Positions 8,048 to 18,504 of a stretch of DNA of 64,000 bases are shown piece by piece; the stretch's first letter is position 1; each line of letters begins with the position of its first letter. This stretch comes from Aedes albopictus (Eukaryota; Arthropoda; Insecta; Diptera; Culicidae). The position numbers were made by a program, and so were the translations under genes. The stretch lies in contig NC_085138.1 in NCBI RefSeq assembly GCF_035046485.1, forward strand, positions 294,048,256 through 294,112,255, in the 5' to 3' direction. The notes under the pieces are model-generated. The model saw only the letters and a list, made by a program, of their open reading frames with translations, made no database searches and was not told the DNA's origin.

Positions 8048-11000
8048 TACCAATAATGCGGCTCCTCCAAGTTGCAGTACGCCAAATGGCGTGCATGCTT
8101 ACCAAGCAATAGAAAGACGCGGTAGTGAAATATTGGGACATGATGAACAAAGAAGTGTGATAAGTGCAACCAATATTCCTTTCGGCAACGGTCGAGGGGA
8201 TGATAGTTTTTCAAGGGCTATGAGGAACGATAACGAAGGCAATTCCATTCAATTTAGTGCACCGCATAGTATGTTCAACGATTACTCTACCGCTAGAAAT
8301 TGTAATGTACCGGAAAGGTCCGTCGGTGGTGTGCGAAACACTTGGCCAACCGCGGAAATGCGCTACAGGACATCGCGTGACAATTGTTACGAAGGCTCTG
8401 ATCATCGTTTGACGGTAAGTGAAGTTGAATCTGCCTTTTCTGAATTTTCTGGTACCGATCATTACCCAGTGCACAAATGGATCTATGATTTCGAGGAGAT
8501 GGCTGAAACGATCGGTCTAACTGATTTGCGTAAATTTGTTGTGGCGAAGCGCAAGTTGGTCGGTTTGGCGAAGATGTCACTCAATAGTGCTCACCACGTT
8601 ACCAATTGGTGGTCTCTCAGAGATTTTTTGATCGATGAGTTTGCGCATAGAGAAAATAGCGCTTTAGTTCATGAGAGACTCAGAGCACGAAAAAGGCACC
8701 TGGGAGAAAATGTTCTCGAATACTTTTTGGTAATGAGAGAGATTGGCGCAAAGGCACAAATTGATTCCGAGTCGATTATTACCTACACGATAAACGGAAT
8801 CAATGATAATGGCCAGGATAAGATGCTGCTCTATGGAGCAAATTCGGTAAGCGCATTCAGAGACAAATTACGGATTTATCAGGGAAATAAAGATAGCAAG
8901 TATAATAGGGATAGTCGATTGACACCTACTAATACAGAAAAGAGGTACGGGAATTCTCGTTCGGAGGGTGTTTATAAACCAAGATCGCCAAACAGATTTA
9001 ATAGTGTACCAAAATCAACAGCATGTTATAGTTGTGGTAAAGTTGGTCATTTAGCGAGGGAATGCCCTAGAAGGTTTGGCGAAAGACAAGTTAATGTTTG
9101 TAAATCCTCAACGGTTTCGAAGGGGACTTACATGACTGTTATTTTAAACGACTGCCTTGTAGAAGCATTCTTCGATTCTGGGGCTGATGTGTCTCTGTTG
9201 CGAGAGGATTGGGCTAATAAATTAAATCTGATAGTTGATGAAACTGAGAAGAAGAGACTAACAACGCTGAATGGCACTATTTGGACTTTGGGTACAGCTC
9301 GGGTTGACGTACAAATAGAGCACACTCCTCTCTGCATAGTCTTTGATATTCTCGCCGAAGTAGATATGCCGCAGAGTGTGATAATTGGGAGGAATTTATT
9401 GATGTACGGTGACGTCAGTGTCACGGCTGAGGGTGCTAAATTTCATCCTAAAGAGGAAAATTTTGCTTTGAGAATCACAACAGATGAGATTCAAGATGAC
9501 CCGTTGAAGCATATCAACGACGTTGAGATTCGCGATAAAGTTAAAAATTTAATTGAAAATTACACTCCACATCAAAACGCAGAGACAAGAGTAAAATTGA
9601 AAATTGTATTAAAAAATGATTCACCCATACAGCAGTTACCACGAAGACTAGCTCCCCTAGAAAAGCAGATAGTGGATGAACAGATAGCCAATTGGTTGGA
9701 AGAGGGAATTATCAGGTCGAGTACTTCTGAATACAGCAGCCCAATTGTTTTAGCGCACAAAAAGGATGGGACCAGGCGTCTGTGCGTTGATTACAGAAAA
9801 CTCAACAAATTGATCGTGCGGGATCATTTTCCAATACCATTGATAGAGGATATAATAGATGATCTTCATTCCGCGAGAGTATTTTCAACATTAGATCTTG
9901 AGAATGGATTTTTTCACGTTCCAGTAGATGAGGCGAGCATAAAATTTACGGCTTTTGTCACTCCTTGCGGGCAATACGAGTTCCTTAAAACTCCGTTTGG
10001 GTTGAGTATTTCACCAACAGTATTTCAGCGTTTTATTAACGATATCTTTCGAGAGCTTATAGAGAGAAAAATTGTAATTATTTACATTGATGATTTGCTT
10101 ATTCTTGCGAAAGATGAAAAGGAGGCTTTGGAGAGATTAAAAATGGTTTTAGAGATAGCGGCGAAACATGGTTTGAAAATAAAATGGAAGAAATGTCAAC
10201 TACTAAAGACAAAAATTGAACATTTGGGGCATGTAATTGATAATGGGGTGATTCGCCCAACTCCAGATAAAACTTTAGCTGTGTATAATTTTCGAGAACC
10301 CACAAATTTCAAGGAGATTCAACAATTTTTGGGGCTAACTGGCTATTTTCGGAAGTTTGTAGAAGGATATTCAATTATTGCCAAACCACTTACCGATTTA
10401 TTACGAAAAGAAATGGTATTTTCATTTGGTCCAAAGGAAAGAGAGGCCGTAAAAAAGCTCAAAGATGCGTTATGTAATGAGCCTACGTTGAAACTGTATA
10501 GTCCATATGCACAAACAGAGTTACACACAGATGCTTGTAAAATAGGATACGGAGCTATTTTACTTCAAAAGTCTTCTAGTGAAAACAATTTTCATCCAAT
10601 TTGTTATTATAGTAAAAAAACGTCCTCTGCTGAATCAAAATATCCTAGTTATGAGTTAGAAGTCCTTGCAATAGTATCTGCACTGAAAAAAATTAGAGTT
10701 TACTTACTTGGTGTTCCTTTCTCGATTGTTACGGATTGTGCTGCATTTAAAATGACAATGGAAAAACGAGATATTTCTCCAAGAATTGCAGGGTGGGCGC
10801 TTTTGTTAGAAGAATATGAGTACACATTAGAACATCGTCCTGGAGAGCGTATGAAACACGTTGATGCACTTAGTCGTAATCCAGTTGTGTTATTATTACA
10901 AAGCAATTTTATAGAGCAAATCAAAGCTTGTCAAAAGAGAGACGAAAAACTTGCTGCAATAATTCAGGCTCTGGCAGTAGGAAATTATGGCGATTATTTT

Positions 11001-12167
11001 TTGGATCATGGAATTTTGTATAAAAGTCATGCAGGAGGAAAGCTTTTAGTGGTACCGAGATTGATGCAAAACGCTGTTATTCGACAGATTCATGAACAAG
11101 GACACTTTTCCACAAGAAAAATGAGTGAGCTTATTATGAGAGAATACTGGATTGATGATTTGTCAGCCAAATTAGATAGGTTCGTGAAGAGTTGTGTTTC
11201 CTGTATTTTAGCAAGCCGCAAAGCAGGAAAAAAGGAAGGATTTTTGTATCCAATTCCCAAAGATGACATTCCACTTACAACTTATCATATCGATCATTTG
11301 GGTCCTTTAACTGCGTCGAACAAACAATATCGCTACATATTCACTGTCATAGATGCTTTTAGTAAATTTGTATGGATTTATCCAGTAAAATCAACAACAG
11401 CAGATGAAGTCTTGAAGAAACTCGATTTACAAAAGAGTGTTTTTGGTAGTCCAAAGAGAATTATATCTGACAGAGGTGCAGCTTTTACATCAACAGTTTT
11501 TGAGTCGTATTGTGAAACAGAAGGAATTGAGCATTTTCTAATAACAACGGGAGTACCTCGTGGCAACGGCCAGGTAGAAAGAATTCATGGTGTGATAGTT
11601 CCAGCGTTGGCAAAACTTGCCATTGATAATCCAGAATCTTGGTATAAGTATGTAGGCGATTTGCAAAGATTTTTGAACAACACTTTACAGAGAAGTATTG
11701 GCAGAACTCCTTTTGAATTGTTATTTGGTACGAAAATGAGGTCACGTGAGGATGTGAAACTAGCAGAAGCGGTAGAGCAAGAATGGATAAACCTTTTCGA
11801 AGAATCGAGAGATGAGATTAGAGAAGAAGCGAGAAAAAATATCCAACAAGCACAAACGAAGATGAAAAAACAATTTGATCAAACTAGAAAAGAATCAAAT
11901 GATTACGATATTGGAGATTTAGTAGCAATTAATCGAACTCAATTTGGAACACATCTTAAAATAGCAAAGAAATTTTTAGGACCATACCGTGTGATTAAGA
12001 AGAAGAGAAATGATCGTTATGATGTAGAGAAAGTAGGTAACCATGAAGGACCCAATCGTACATCCACTTGTGCCGAGTTCATGAAGAGATTCATTCCCTT
12101 AGAAGAAGATAGCGATGATGAAATAAATGAGGGTAGCGATAGCGAAGACGTCATTCGGGTCGAATGA
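7962..12167 (+). CDS. gag-pol polyprotein of gypsy element (gag start missing)
   Basis: A 1401-codon open frame whose first ~29 codons lie in the inserted DNA element; the retrotransposon part starts at about 8050. Domain order, with residue numbers in this frame: gag capsid-like region (about 150-330), one CCHC zinc knuckle (CYSCGKVGHLAREC, about 354), aspartic protease (FDSGADVSLL, about 400), reverse transcriptase with YIDDLL (about 707), RNase H (LHTDACKIGYGA, about 855), and integrase with an HHCC zinc domain (about 1043-1080) and a D,D,E core (YHIDHLGP, SDRGAAF, NGQVERIHG, about 1110-1206). It ends with an acidic tail. The pol domains are intact with all catalytic motifs visible; only gag is split. 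Reverse transcription would occur in cytoplasmic particles. The tRNA-Pro primer and single CCHC might point to an mdg3- or mdg1-like clade, but I cannot settle this by eye. Confidence 0.95.
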   Translation: MLYRMFQIFRFSMILLQCRKVLQVTPFDGTNNAAPPSCSTPNGVHAYQAIERRGSEILGHDEQRSVISATNIPFGNGRGDDSFSRAMRNDNEGNSIQFSAPHSMFNDYSTARNCNVPERSVGGVRNTWPTAEMRYRTSRDNCYEGSDHRLTVSEVESAFSEFSGTDHYPVHKWIYDFEEMAETIGLTDLRKFVVAKRKLVGLAKMSLNSAHHVTNWWSLRDFLIDEFAHRENSALVHERLRARKRHLGENVLEYFLVMREIGAKAQIDSESIITYTINGINDNGQDKMLLYGANSVSAFRDKLRIYQGNKDSKYNRDSRLTPTNTEKRYGNSRSEGVYKPRSPNRFNSVPKSTACYSCGKVGHLARECPRRFGERQVNVCKSSTVSKGTYMTVILNDCLVEAFFDSGADVSLLREDWANKLNLIVDETEKKRLTTLNGTIWTLGTARVDVQIEHTPLCIVFDILAEVDMPQSVIIGRNLLMYGDVSVTAEGAKFHPKEENFALRITTDEIQDDPLKHINDVEIRDKVKNLIENYTPHQNAETRVKLKIVLKNDSPIQQLPRRLAPLEKQIVDEQIANWLEEGIIRSSTSEYSSPIVLAHKKDGTRRLCVDYRKLNKLIVRDHFPIPLIEDIIDDLHSARVFSTLDLENGFFHVPVDEASIKFTAFVTPCGQYEFLKTPFGLSISPTVFQRFINDIFRELIERKIVIIYIDDLLILAKDEKEALERLKMVLEIAAKHGLKIKWKKCQLLKTKIEHLGHVIDNGVIRPTPDKTLAVYNFREPTNFKEIQQFLGLTGYFRKFVEGYSIIAKPLTDLLRKEMVFSFGPKEREAVKKLKDALCNEPTLKLYSPYAQTELHTDACKIGYGAILLQKSSSENNFHPICYYSKKTSSAESKYPSYELEVLAIVSALKKIRVYLLGVPFSIVTDCAAFKMTMEKRDISPRIAGWALLLEEYEYTLEHRPGERMKHVDALSRNPVVLLLQSNFIEQIKACQKRDEKLAAIIQALAVGNYGDYFLDHGILYKSHAGGKLLVVPRLMQNAVIRQIHEQGHFSTRKMSELIMREYWIDDLSAKLDRFVKSCVSCILASRKAGKKEGFLYPIPKDDIPLTTYHIDHLGPLTASNKQYRYIFTVIDAFSKFVWIYPVKSTTADEVLKKLDLQKSVFGSPKRIISDRGAAFTSTVFESYCETEGIEHFLITTGVPRGNGQVERIHGVIVPALAKLAIDNPESWYKYVGDLQRFLNNTLQRSIGRTPFELLFGTKMRSREDVKLAEAVEQEWINLFEESRDEIREEARKNIQQAQTKMKKQFDQTRKESNDYDIGDLVAINRTQFGTHLKIAKKFLGPYRVIKKKRNDRYDVEKVGNHEGPNRTSTCAEFMKRFIPLEEDSDDEINEGSDSEDVIRVE

Positions 12168-12184
12168 CGGTCAGGATGGCCGAT

Positions 12185-12456
12185 TGTTAGAATTATTATG
12201 AAGCAACTGATTATTTTGTGAACCATTGTCACTTCAGCCAGTTTGCCTTCTCCAATGTACGGGCAGATGAGCTATATAAGGGAACCTAAGAAAGTGCACG
12301 GGCAGTTCTTACATTGGAGAAGGCAAAGGAAGTATCCTATTGCGAGAGTGCGCGAGAATTGTTATCGTGAATAAACGGTTGAAAGTATTCGAAGTGTTTC
12401 AAGTGTGCAAGCGATCCGAACGTCTTCCCAAACTTGGTTGGATAGATAAGCCAACA
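12185..12456 (+). repeat. 3' LTR of gypsy-type retrotransposon
   Basis: A 272 bp copy identical to 5745-6016, followed by the TGTA duplication at 12457-12460. Confidence 0.95.
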
Positions 12457-12460
12457 TGTA

Positions 12461-12720
12461 TGTTATACAAATTCTATTATTCTAACACAATCAGAGAGCG
12501 CTCATTTGTGGCGCCCAATTTGTCAGAAGCTGATTCCGAGTTGAAAATATGGAGTAATGTGGAAATAGATACCTACCCATCCACATCATCCATCAATCTA
12601 ATGCCTAATGGTAATCTGCAGTTATGGCAAAAGATTCAAAATGAGCGTGCAGTTAACGACCGAAAACCATATGATCAATATGTATCAACATCGGGAATCC
12701 AATTTAGATATAAATGTTAA
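12461..12720 (+). pseudogene. Right half of the open frame split by the gypsy element
   Basis: After the 3' LTR and TGTA the frame stays open for about 86 codons to TAA at 12718. Its composition is protein-like (RERSFVAPNLSEADSELKIW, then NGNLQLWQKIQNERAVND). Together with 5675-5744 it forms one frame across the empty site. I do not recognise it and see no splice signals that settle whether it is an exon. Confidence 0.3.
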
Positions 12721-12836
12721 ATCTCACTAGGATGATGCAACCGCCGACGCAACTGAAATTACTGACGGATTATATGCTGATTGAGTATAGTTATAGGAAT
12801 ATAAATGTTGATAGAATCCATACCATAGAACATATA

Positions 12837-13049
12837 GGGTCTTGTACCATTTGGACAGGTGTACCTATTTTGGGCATTTGCCGTTATAACTAAGCCAATT
12901 TCAAACCGATTGATTTGAAATTTCATATAGAGTTAGGCACGTACAGTATCGAACTCTGAACAAAAATTCAAATCAATCGGTTTGAAATCGACTTAGTTAT
13001 AGCGGCAAGTGCCCAAAATAGATACACCTGCCCAAATGGTACAAGACCC
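12837..13049. mobile_element. TA-flanked palindromic MITE
   Basis: GGGTCTTGTACCATTTGG at the left returns inverted at the right, with TA on both sides (12835-12836, 13050-13051). The arms continue inward through AACCGATTGATTTGAA, so most of the 213 bp can fold back. No coding capacity. Confidence 0.85.
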
Positions 13050-13439
13050 TACATCCAAAGTAATAAGCGCGGTTTTCTCCTTGCCACACGATACACACTT
13101 GTAAAATGTTCGCAGAGGAAGCTCTCAGTTAATAACTGTTTAAGTGCTCAGATAGCACAAAGCTGAGGAGCAAGCTTCGTCCCAGTGAGGGCGTTACGCC
13201 ATGATGAAGAAATTACCATACCACACATTTGCTTTGGTATTTCACTATTGAGCTAACAACGACTTGGAAACAGACTTCATTGCTTTAAAACATAACTTCA
13301 AATCTACGTAAGTTCCTTAAATAATATTTCCCTATTAGAAAAGCTTGTTTTACGGAAAAGCGGGAAAAATCTAAAATAAACTCAAAGTATGTTTGGAAGT
13401 TTAGAAATAGTTATTTATGTTAACAAGTTGCAAAAAGTT

Positions 13440-14110
13440 GATTTTTTTTTTCAGCACGAACTGTAGATTTTTTGCCAAGTTGGATAAATACGAAGAGTGC
13501 TGAAGAAATCAAGTTTAGCAACGAGCTCCATACAAAATTTTATGCAATGATTTTTTTTTTTTCATTTTACGACTGATTTGAGTAGTATAATGTTCTTAAT
13601 GCAACTCAAATAAGTATATAATGATCATTATGCAACTATTTGTCATTATGTAACTCATTTCAGTTGCATAATGATACGGTACGGAAAAGTAGGTCATTAT
13701 GATACTGAAATGAGTAGTATAAATAGTAGTTTACGCAACAAGGTGCAGAATGGCGATTTTTACAGCACGAGTCGTACATTTATCCAACGAGGCTTGCCGA
13801 GTTGGATAATTACGACGAGTGCTGGAAAAATCGAGTTCTGCACCGAGTTGCGTACAACGTTTTTTGCAATTTCATAAATTACCCTTGAGGATAGTTTTAA
13901 ACAAAACTTTTACATCAAACAGCACACTGATGTTCAAAGCCATGTTCAAGAAAATCTGATCATAACAGGTTATACTGCGCAGTTGTAATGGTTCATTATG
14001 CAACGCAAATCAGTGCCGTAATGAAACATTACAGCACTGTTAATTTGGTGTGGGAAAGTAGGCCTTTTCCTGTCAGATTTGCGTGAGGTAAAACAGCCTA
14101 TTACGATGAG
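13440..14110. repeat. Phrase-repeat region with CATTATGCAACT words
   Basis: CATTATGCAACT-like words occur in both orientations near 13600, 13628, 13645, 13660 and 13985. A block GCACGA...GAGTTGGATAA...GACGAGTGCTG occurs twice (about 13455 and 13762). This composition matches the other phrase-repeat DNA elements of the window, but I could not fix the termini. Confidence 0.4.
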
Positions 14111-14139
14111 AAATTGCAAAAAATAAATTATGATACTGA

Positions 14140-14302
14140 GTGTAATCAGGAACGAATTTTAATTCCGCCCTATTTGCTTATCCTTTGACAGATACGCGTA
14201 TTTCGACTACCACTTGTAATCTTCCAAGTGGTAGTCGAAATACGCGTATCTGTCAAAGGATAAGCAATTAGGGCGGAATTAAAAGGCACGAAACTGATTA
14301 CA
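14140..14302. mobile_element. Near-perfect hairpin MITE
   Basis: Arms GTGTAATCAG...TTAATTCCGCCCTA...GCTTATCCTTTGACAGATAC...CGACTACCACTTG face their complements around a loop of about five bases near 14218. Mismatches lie only near the base. A transcript would form a very long hairpin. Confidence 0.85.
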
Positions 14303-15361
14303 CTAATTCGAAGAGGGTATTCTGCTTAGAGGGTTCGAAAAGTCGGTACAAGATTATGATACTGAATCACGTACTGAATTGAATGAATTTATAAAAGACT
14401 CGCGTTTGAAGACCATGTCTATTAAAAAACGGAGGAATAATTGAATCTAAACAAAACTTCCATGTATGCCTTCAAAAAAAGTGAACATATTTTACTTGCT
14501 CAAATACCTATTTGTACAAGCTTGATTCATTTGCTTTGGATTCTGAATGGTTTTTTACCGTTTCCGAATCGTTACCTAGCACGATAGATGTTTGTTTGGC
14601 TGAAATTGGACACGCGAGTGCTCACACCATCATACCTATGCTGACCATCGACATTCTTCAAACTGGTTCATGTGATTTTCACTGAAATTGAATTACTATT
14701 CATACTTCTATACATATATGTTCCAGATTGCGTATACGTATGTGTAGGTGTCAAATGCGCAATCTAGCAAATACAGCCGCACCAGACCAATTATGCTCTA
14801 AGCTAAAGTTCAGTTTTCATTATTTGAAGTCATCCGAAAATGCCAACAATATTAATTTACATCTCCTGAACTTACCTAATACGAACTTATTCCGTGAAAT
14901 GAAACATTTACACATTTTTACAGTGCTTTGCTGGTTTGGTTGCGCATGAGAAGCCGGAAACTCCATCAGAAGCATCGGATACTACATATCTATCGTTCAA
15001 TTTCCAGTTAAACCTTTTCCACACTTGCCAATGTGATGGATCTCTAAAACAAGTTTGCGAAAAAAAAACTGCTCACTGCAAGCCCGTTTGCATGGGTGGC
15101 GTTTTGGGAGTAAACCCCTCCCATTATTGTCAAGGTTTGATGTACTAGGCTGCTGTTGTCCGTTGTTAATAGGGATGCCCGCCCATGGAGCATGGGGCAA
15201 CTATGCTGCAAACAGCAATAAGCGTTCCTGCACCTTTTGTTGAGATTACGCAAAACCCCTCCCTTGCCGGCTAGGTAGTTTGAACTGGTTTGAACCGAAG
15301 ATGTATTTTTTAAATAATTGAATTTATATTCGACTTTGAATTGACGGTGTTGCAGTTATAG
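14303..15361. other. Intergenic DNA, nothing recognised
   Basis: No recognisable gene, terminal repeat or RNA gene was found. Small open frames overlap on both strands near 14997-15253 and show no family signature. Confidence 0.4.
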
Positions 15362-15639
15362 CACCGACGAACCGACGTGACAGCTAGAACAAATAAATTC
15401 AAATTTGTTGTCGCGACGCCATGATGAAAAATAGCCAAACACTATCACCACCTCTATAACGGCTCGCGATGATTAAATCAAATTTTGATAGCTCGACACC
15501 GAACCCCCGTGTGTTCATATAGGAAACGGTTCGTGTCTGCGCTAATTTGACAGAAGCGATCGCTCGCTTCGGTGGTCGACCGTTAAATTTGGGGGGGGGG
15601 ACACTTTTGAATCACCACTGTCACGTCGGTTCGTCGGTG
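15362..15639 (-). mobile_element. CACCGACGAACCGACG MITE, copy A
   Basis: The termini CACCGACGAACCGACGTGAC and complement flank 278 bp. The inside carries a GAGCGATCGCTTCTGTCA block, a run of ten Gs, and CCCGTGTGTTCATATAGG. Copies B and C at 18232 and 18505 are the same family in the opposite orientation. Confidence 0.8.
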
Positions 15640-15846
15640 ATTCAATATCGCCTTGGAAGGTGTTATGCGACGAGCCGGGCTCAACAGCCGGGGTACGATC
15701 TTCATGAAATCCGGCCAATTTGTCTGTTTTGCGGATGATATGGATATGTGGATATTATTGCTAGAACATTTGGAACGGTGGCAGAACTGTACACCCGCCT
15801 GAAACGTAAAGCAGCAATGTCGGACTTGTGGTGAATGCGGCTAAGA

Positions 15847-16594
15847 CCGTAAACCGGGGACAAATTGATCAGTGGGGTGAAATTGATCATTCGGGTACTA
15901 GATTGTAATTCCATACTAGGAACTCTTAAGCGTCGTAATGATCTTAAACTTTTTATGTCATCTGGTTCGTAGCTGTCTAAAGACGAGTGTAGACTTTTAA
16001 ATTTTTAGAAGAAAGTAAGTTTTTCCTTATTTTTTCAAGGAATTTGCAATGTATTTCTCATTTAGCTGGAATCATCGCTACTAAACAAACAATTGCTTAA
16101 GACTTCCCGTAAATTCCCTGTTTTAACATTTTTTAGAACATGAAATAGTTATTAAAAAGTTCATTTTATGATGAAATAGTCGTTTAGTGTGATAGAAGTT
16201 ACTAATTTCAAAGGAAATTGCGTACCTTTAGGCGTTTAAGGGAAAATTTTAAAATTTAATTTAGCATTTTAAGTATTAAATTCATTAGTAATAAGATTTT
16301 AAACACTTTATTCGGGTTAGAAGAGCAACATTAAGCGGAGAAGGAAATTTTCCTTTCCAACTGATGCTTATTTGTGTACTGATCATTTTCGCCCCAAAGT
16401 GAGATTTCCAATTTTTTGATATTTGGAGTTATTTAACCTAAAGTTTAAATTTTTTGAACAAAATTCTGTCACATGGTTCCATGGAGATCCACAGAGTACT
16501 GGTTTTACAGAAATTCTTTTGACAATATTTGAATTGGCACTGATGTTATCCGCAAAAGTTGTTTTAAAGTGATCAATTTGACCCCGGATTACGG
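15847..16594. mobile_element. CCGTAA-type phrase-repeat DNA element in LINE
   Basis: The termini CCGTAAACCGGGGACAAATT and the complement of CCGTAATCCGGGGTCAAATT enclose 748 bp with no transposase. The phrase GGGG(N)CAAATTGATCA recurs at 15854, 15873, 16378 (inverted) and 16567 (inverted). The right side is followed by TA; the left flank reads GA, so the TA duplication is imperfect. Confidence 0.7.
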
Positions 16595-16720
16595 TACATG
16601 CTGGTAGGAGGAACTGAGCGAGACAGGACAAACCTTGGCAGCAATGTTACGAAAGACGGGGATACTTCCGAGGTGGTACAAGAATTCGTCTACCTCGGTT
16701 CCTTGCTAACGGCTGACAAC

Positions 16721-16815
16721 CCAAGAAACAGAGATAGCTGAATAACAGTTTCTTAAGCTGAAGTTTGCTTAAGAGTTGTTTATTCTACTCTTATGCAACT
16801 AAAATGTTTGCTGGG
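16721..16815. mobile_element. Short MITE inside LINE
   Basis: 95 bp interrupts the LINE between GGCTGACAAC and AATAACGTGAGC. The ends CCAAGAAACA and the complement of CCCAGCAAAC are imperfect inverted repeats. Confidence 0.6.
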
Positions 16816-16937
16816 AATAACGTGAGCCGTGGAATACGAAAGCGCATCATCAGTGGAAGTCGTGCCTACTATGGGCTCCAGAAGAAACTGCGGTCAAAAA
16901 AGATTCACCCTCGCACCAAATGTACCATGTACCATGG

Positions 16938-17088
16938 GTACACAGTCAAACAAAAATATACACGAAATTACTATTATTTATGCATTTTATATCCGCATCT
17001 CTCTTCTGCAGAAAGAGAATGAGAGAGATGCGGATACAAAATGCATAAATAATAGTAATTCCGTGTATGCTTTTATTTCTGAGTGTAC
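16938..17088. mobile_element. Palindromic MITE inside LINE
   Basis: About 150 bp folds on itself (GAAATTACTATTATTTATGC and ATCCGCATCTCTC in both arms). The LINE word TGTAC lies on both sides, which may be a short target duplication. Confidence 0.7.
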
Positions 17089-17217
17089 AAGACGCTAATA
17101 AGACCGGGGGTTCTACAGACACGAGACATGGACGATGGTAAAGGAGGACCTTCAAGCACTCGGAGTTTTCGAGCGACGCGTGTTAAGGACGATCTTTGGC
17201 GGAATGCAGAAGAACGG

Positions 17218-17413
17218 CAATGAGGTACAGATACAGGTGGCGCAGATAAACATTGCGAACCACTAGTTGTCTCTTTCGTTCTACCGCTGATCTTATGCAA
17301 CTAACTTAATTAGTGACGTCACTAATTGAGTTGCATTTGATCAGCGGTAGAACAAAAGAGACAACTAGTGGTTCGCAATGTTTATCTGCACCACCTGCAT
17401 CTGTACCTCATTG
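17218..17413. mobile_element. Mutator-like hairpin MITE, copy 1 (9 bp duplication)
   Basis: 196 bp, almost fully palindromic, flanked by the exact 9 bp repeat GAAGAACGG (17209-17217 and 17414-17422), which is LINE sequence. The core GGTGGCGCAGATAAACATTG...CTAGTTGTCTCT is shared with copy 2 at 48287-48486. A 9 bp duplication is the hallmark of Mutator-like elements. Confidence 0.85.
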
Positions 17414-17775
17414 GAAGAACGGTGTGTGGCGGAGAAGAATGAATAACGTGCTCGCTGCACTCTACGGTGAACCCAACATTCTGAAAGTGGCTAAAGTTGG
17501 ACGGATACGGTGGCAGGGCATGTTGCAAGAATGCCAGACAACAACCCTGCAAAGTTGGTGTTTACTAACCATCCGGTTGGTACACGAAGGCGTGGAGCGC
17601 AGAGAGCACGATGGGCGGACCAGGTGGAGCGTGATCTGGCGAGCGTTGGGCGTGACCAACGTTGGAGAGCTGCAGCTCCAAATCGAGTATTATGGCGGCA
17701 AATTGTTGATTCAGTACTTGATTCAGTATAATCATGAATTAGATGTTAACTTAATAAATGAATACATAACGACCA

Positions 17776-18231
17776 CCATTTTTTGTTGTAAAAGTGCCTA
17801 TTACAATATGTTTAATGGTGAATAATTTTCGAAAAATGGTATTGTAACAATAAAATTTATCGTAATCACTCAAAGGGGCTTTTCTCTCTTTCAAAATTTT
17901 TAGTTAAAAATAAATAACAATAACAATAACAATAATATTACTCGTATTTTTATGATATTTTTTATCAGAGGAGCGAGCACTTGAGGTTGTGTGAAGCACA
18001 CGCTGTTTTCGCACCGCACGGTGCATGCCGCCAATCCCTGAGTGAGCAAACGTCAAACAGGAGCAAAAACGACGCCAACGCAGCAAGTGGTCAATCGACC
18101 TTCTACCGAAAATCTAAATCAACCATTAAAAAAGTGATCGAAGGGAAACGAGCGGAGTGTGACATCTGTTTCTCTGTGATTGCAGTTGAAGCGTTTGCTC
18201 CGAGCGAACCAAGGAGCAAACGTACTGTAAT
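17776..18231. other. AT-rich spacer, nothing recognised
   Basis: It contains a short AACAAT microsatellite near 17915-17935. A block of open frame at 17981-18230 has no recognisable product. Confidence 0.4.
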
Positions 18232-18497
18232 CACCGACGAACCGACGTGACAGTGGCAATCCAAAACTGTCCCCCCCCTAATTTAACGGTCGACCAGCGA
18301 AGCGAGCGATCGCTTCTGTCAAATCAGCACAGACGCGAACCGTTTCCTATATGAACACACGGGGGTTTGGTGTCGAGCTATCAAATCATCGCGAGCCGTT
18401 ATAGAGGTGGCGATAGTGTTCGGCTATTTTTCATCATGGCGTCGCGGACAACAAGTTTGAATTTATTTGTTCTAGCTGTCACGTCGGTTCGTTGGTG
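18232..18497 (+). mobile_element. CACCGACGAACCGACG MITE, copy B
   Basis: 266 bp with the same termini and inside blocks as copy A but inverted. CTGTAAT lies on both sides (18225-18231 and 18498-18504), a probable 7-8 bp duplication. Copy C begins directly after the right duplication. Confidence 0.8.
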
Positions 18498-18504
18498 CTG
18501 TAAT

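Larger units (their letters stand above)
5745..12456 (+). mobile_element. Ty3/gypsy LTR retrotransposon with nested insertion
   Basis: The element spans 6712 bp: 272 bp identical LTRs, a tRNA-Pro primer site, a single gag-pol frame, and a 4 bp target duplication. A TA-flanked DNA element (6745-8047) splits the gag region. There is no envelope gene after integrase; only about 17 bp separate the stop codon from the 3' LTR, and no clear polypurine tract is visible there (GGTCAGGATGGCCGAT). Identical LTRs together with a broken gag mean either that the DNA element arrived after this insertion or that the broken copy was mobilised in trans. Confidence 0.95.
15650..17775 (+). mobile_element. LINE fragment (RT palm to 3' end), + strand, four insertions
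   Basis: Four blocks match the LINE at 23315-27734 in opposite orientation. They are the RT FADD box region (about 15720-15850), the segment after it (16595-16720), the GSRAYYGLRKKLRSKKIHPRTK-like region (16816-16937), and the C-terminal stretch around FERRVLRTIFGG (17089-17217) continuing from 17414 to the 3' end near 17770. Each gap between blocks is a separate small DNA element. The remaining frames are broken by shifts and stops. Confidence 0.8.

Noticed and set aside
12168..12184. Polypurine tract of the gypsy element
   Set aside because: The bases before the 3' LTR (GGTCAGGATGGCCGAT) are purine-rich only in part, so I did not annotate a tract.
14140..14302. microRNA precursor
   Set aside because: The hairpin is too long and too perfect, and has repeat-like ends; a MITE explains it better. 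A small-RNA library could reopen the question.
15591..15600. Run of ten Gs as a telomere or G-quadruplex feature
   Set aside because: It is a single G-run inside a MITE copy, matched by the C-runs of copies B and C; no multiple G-tracts.
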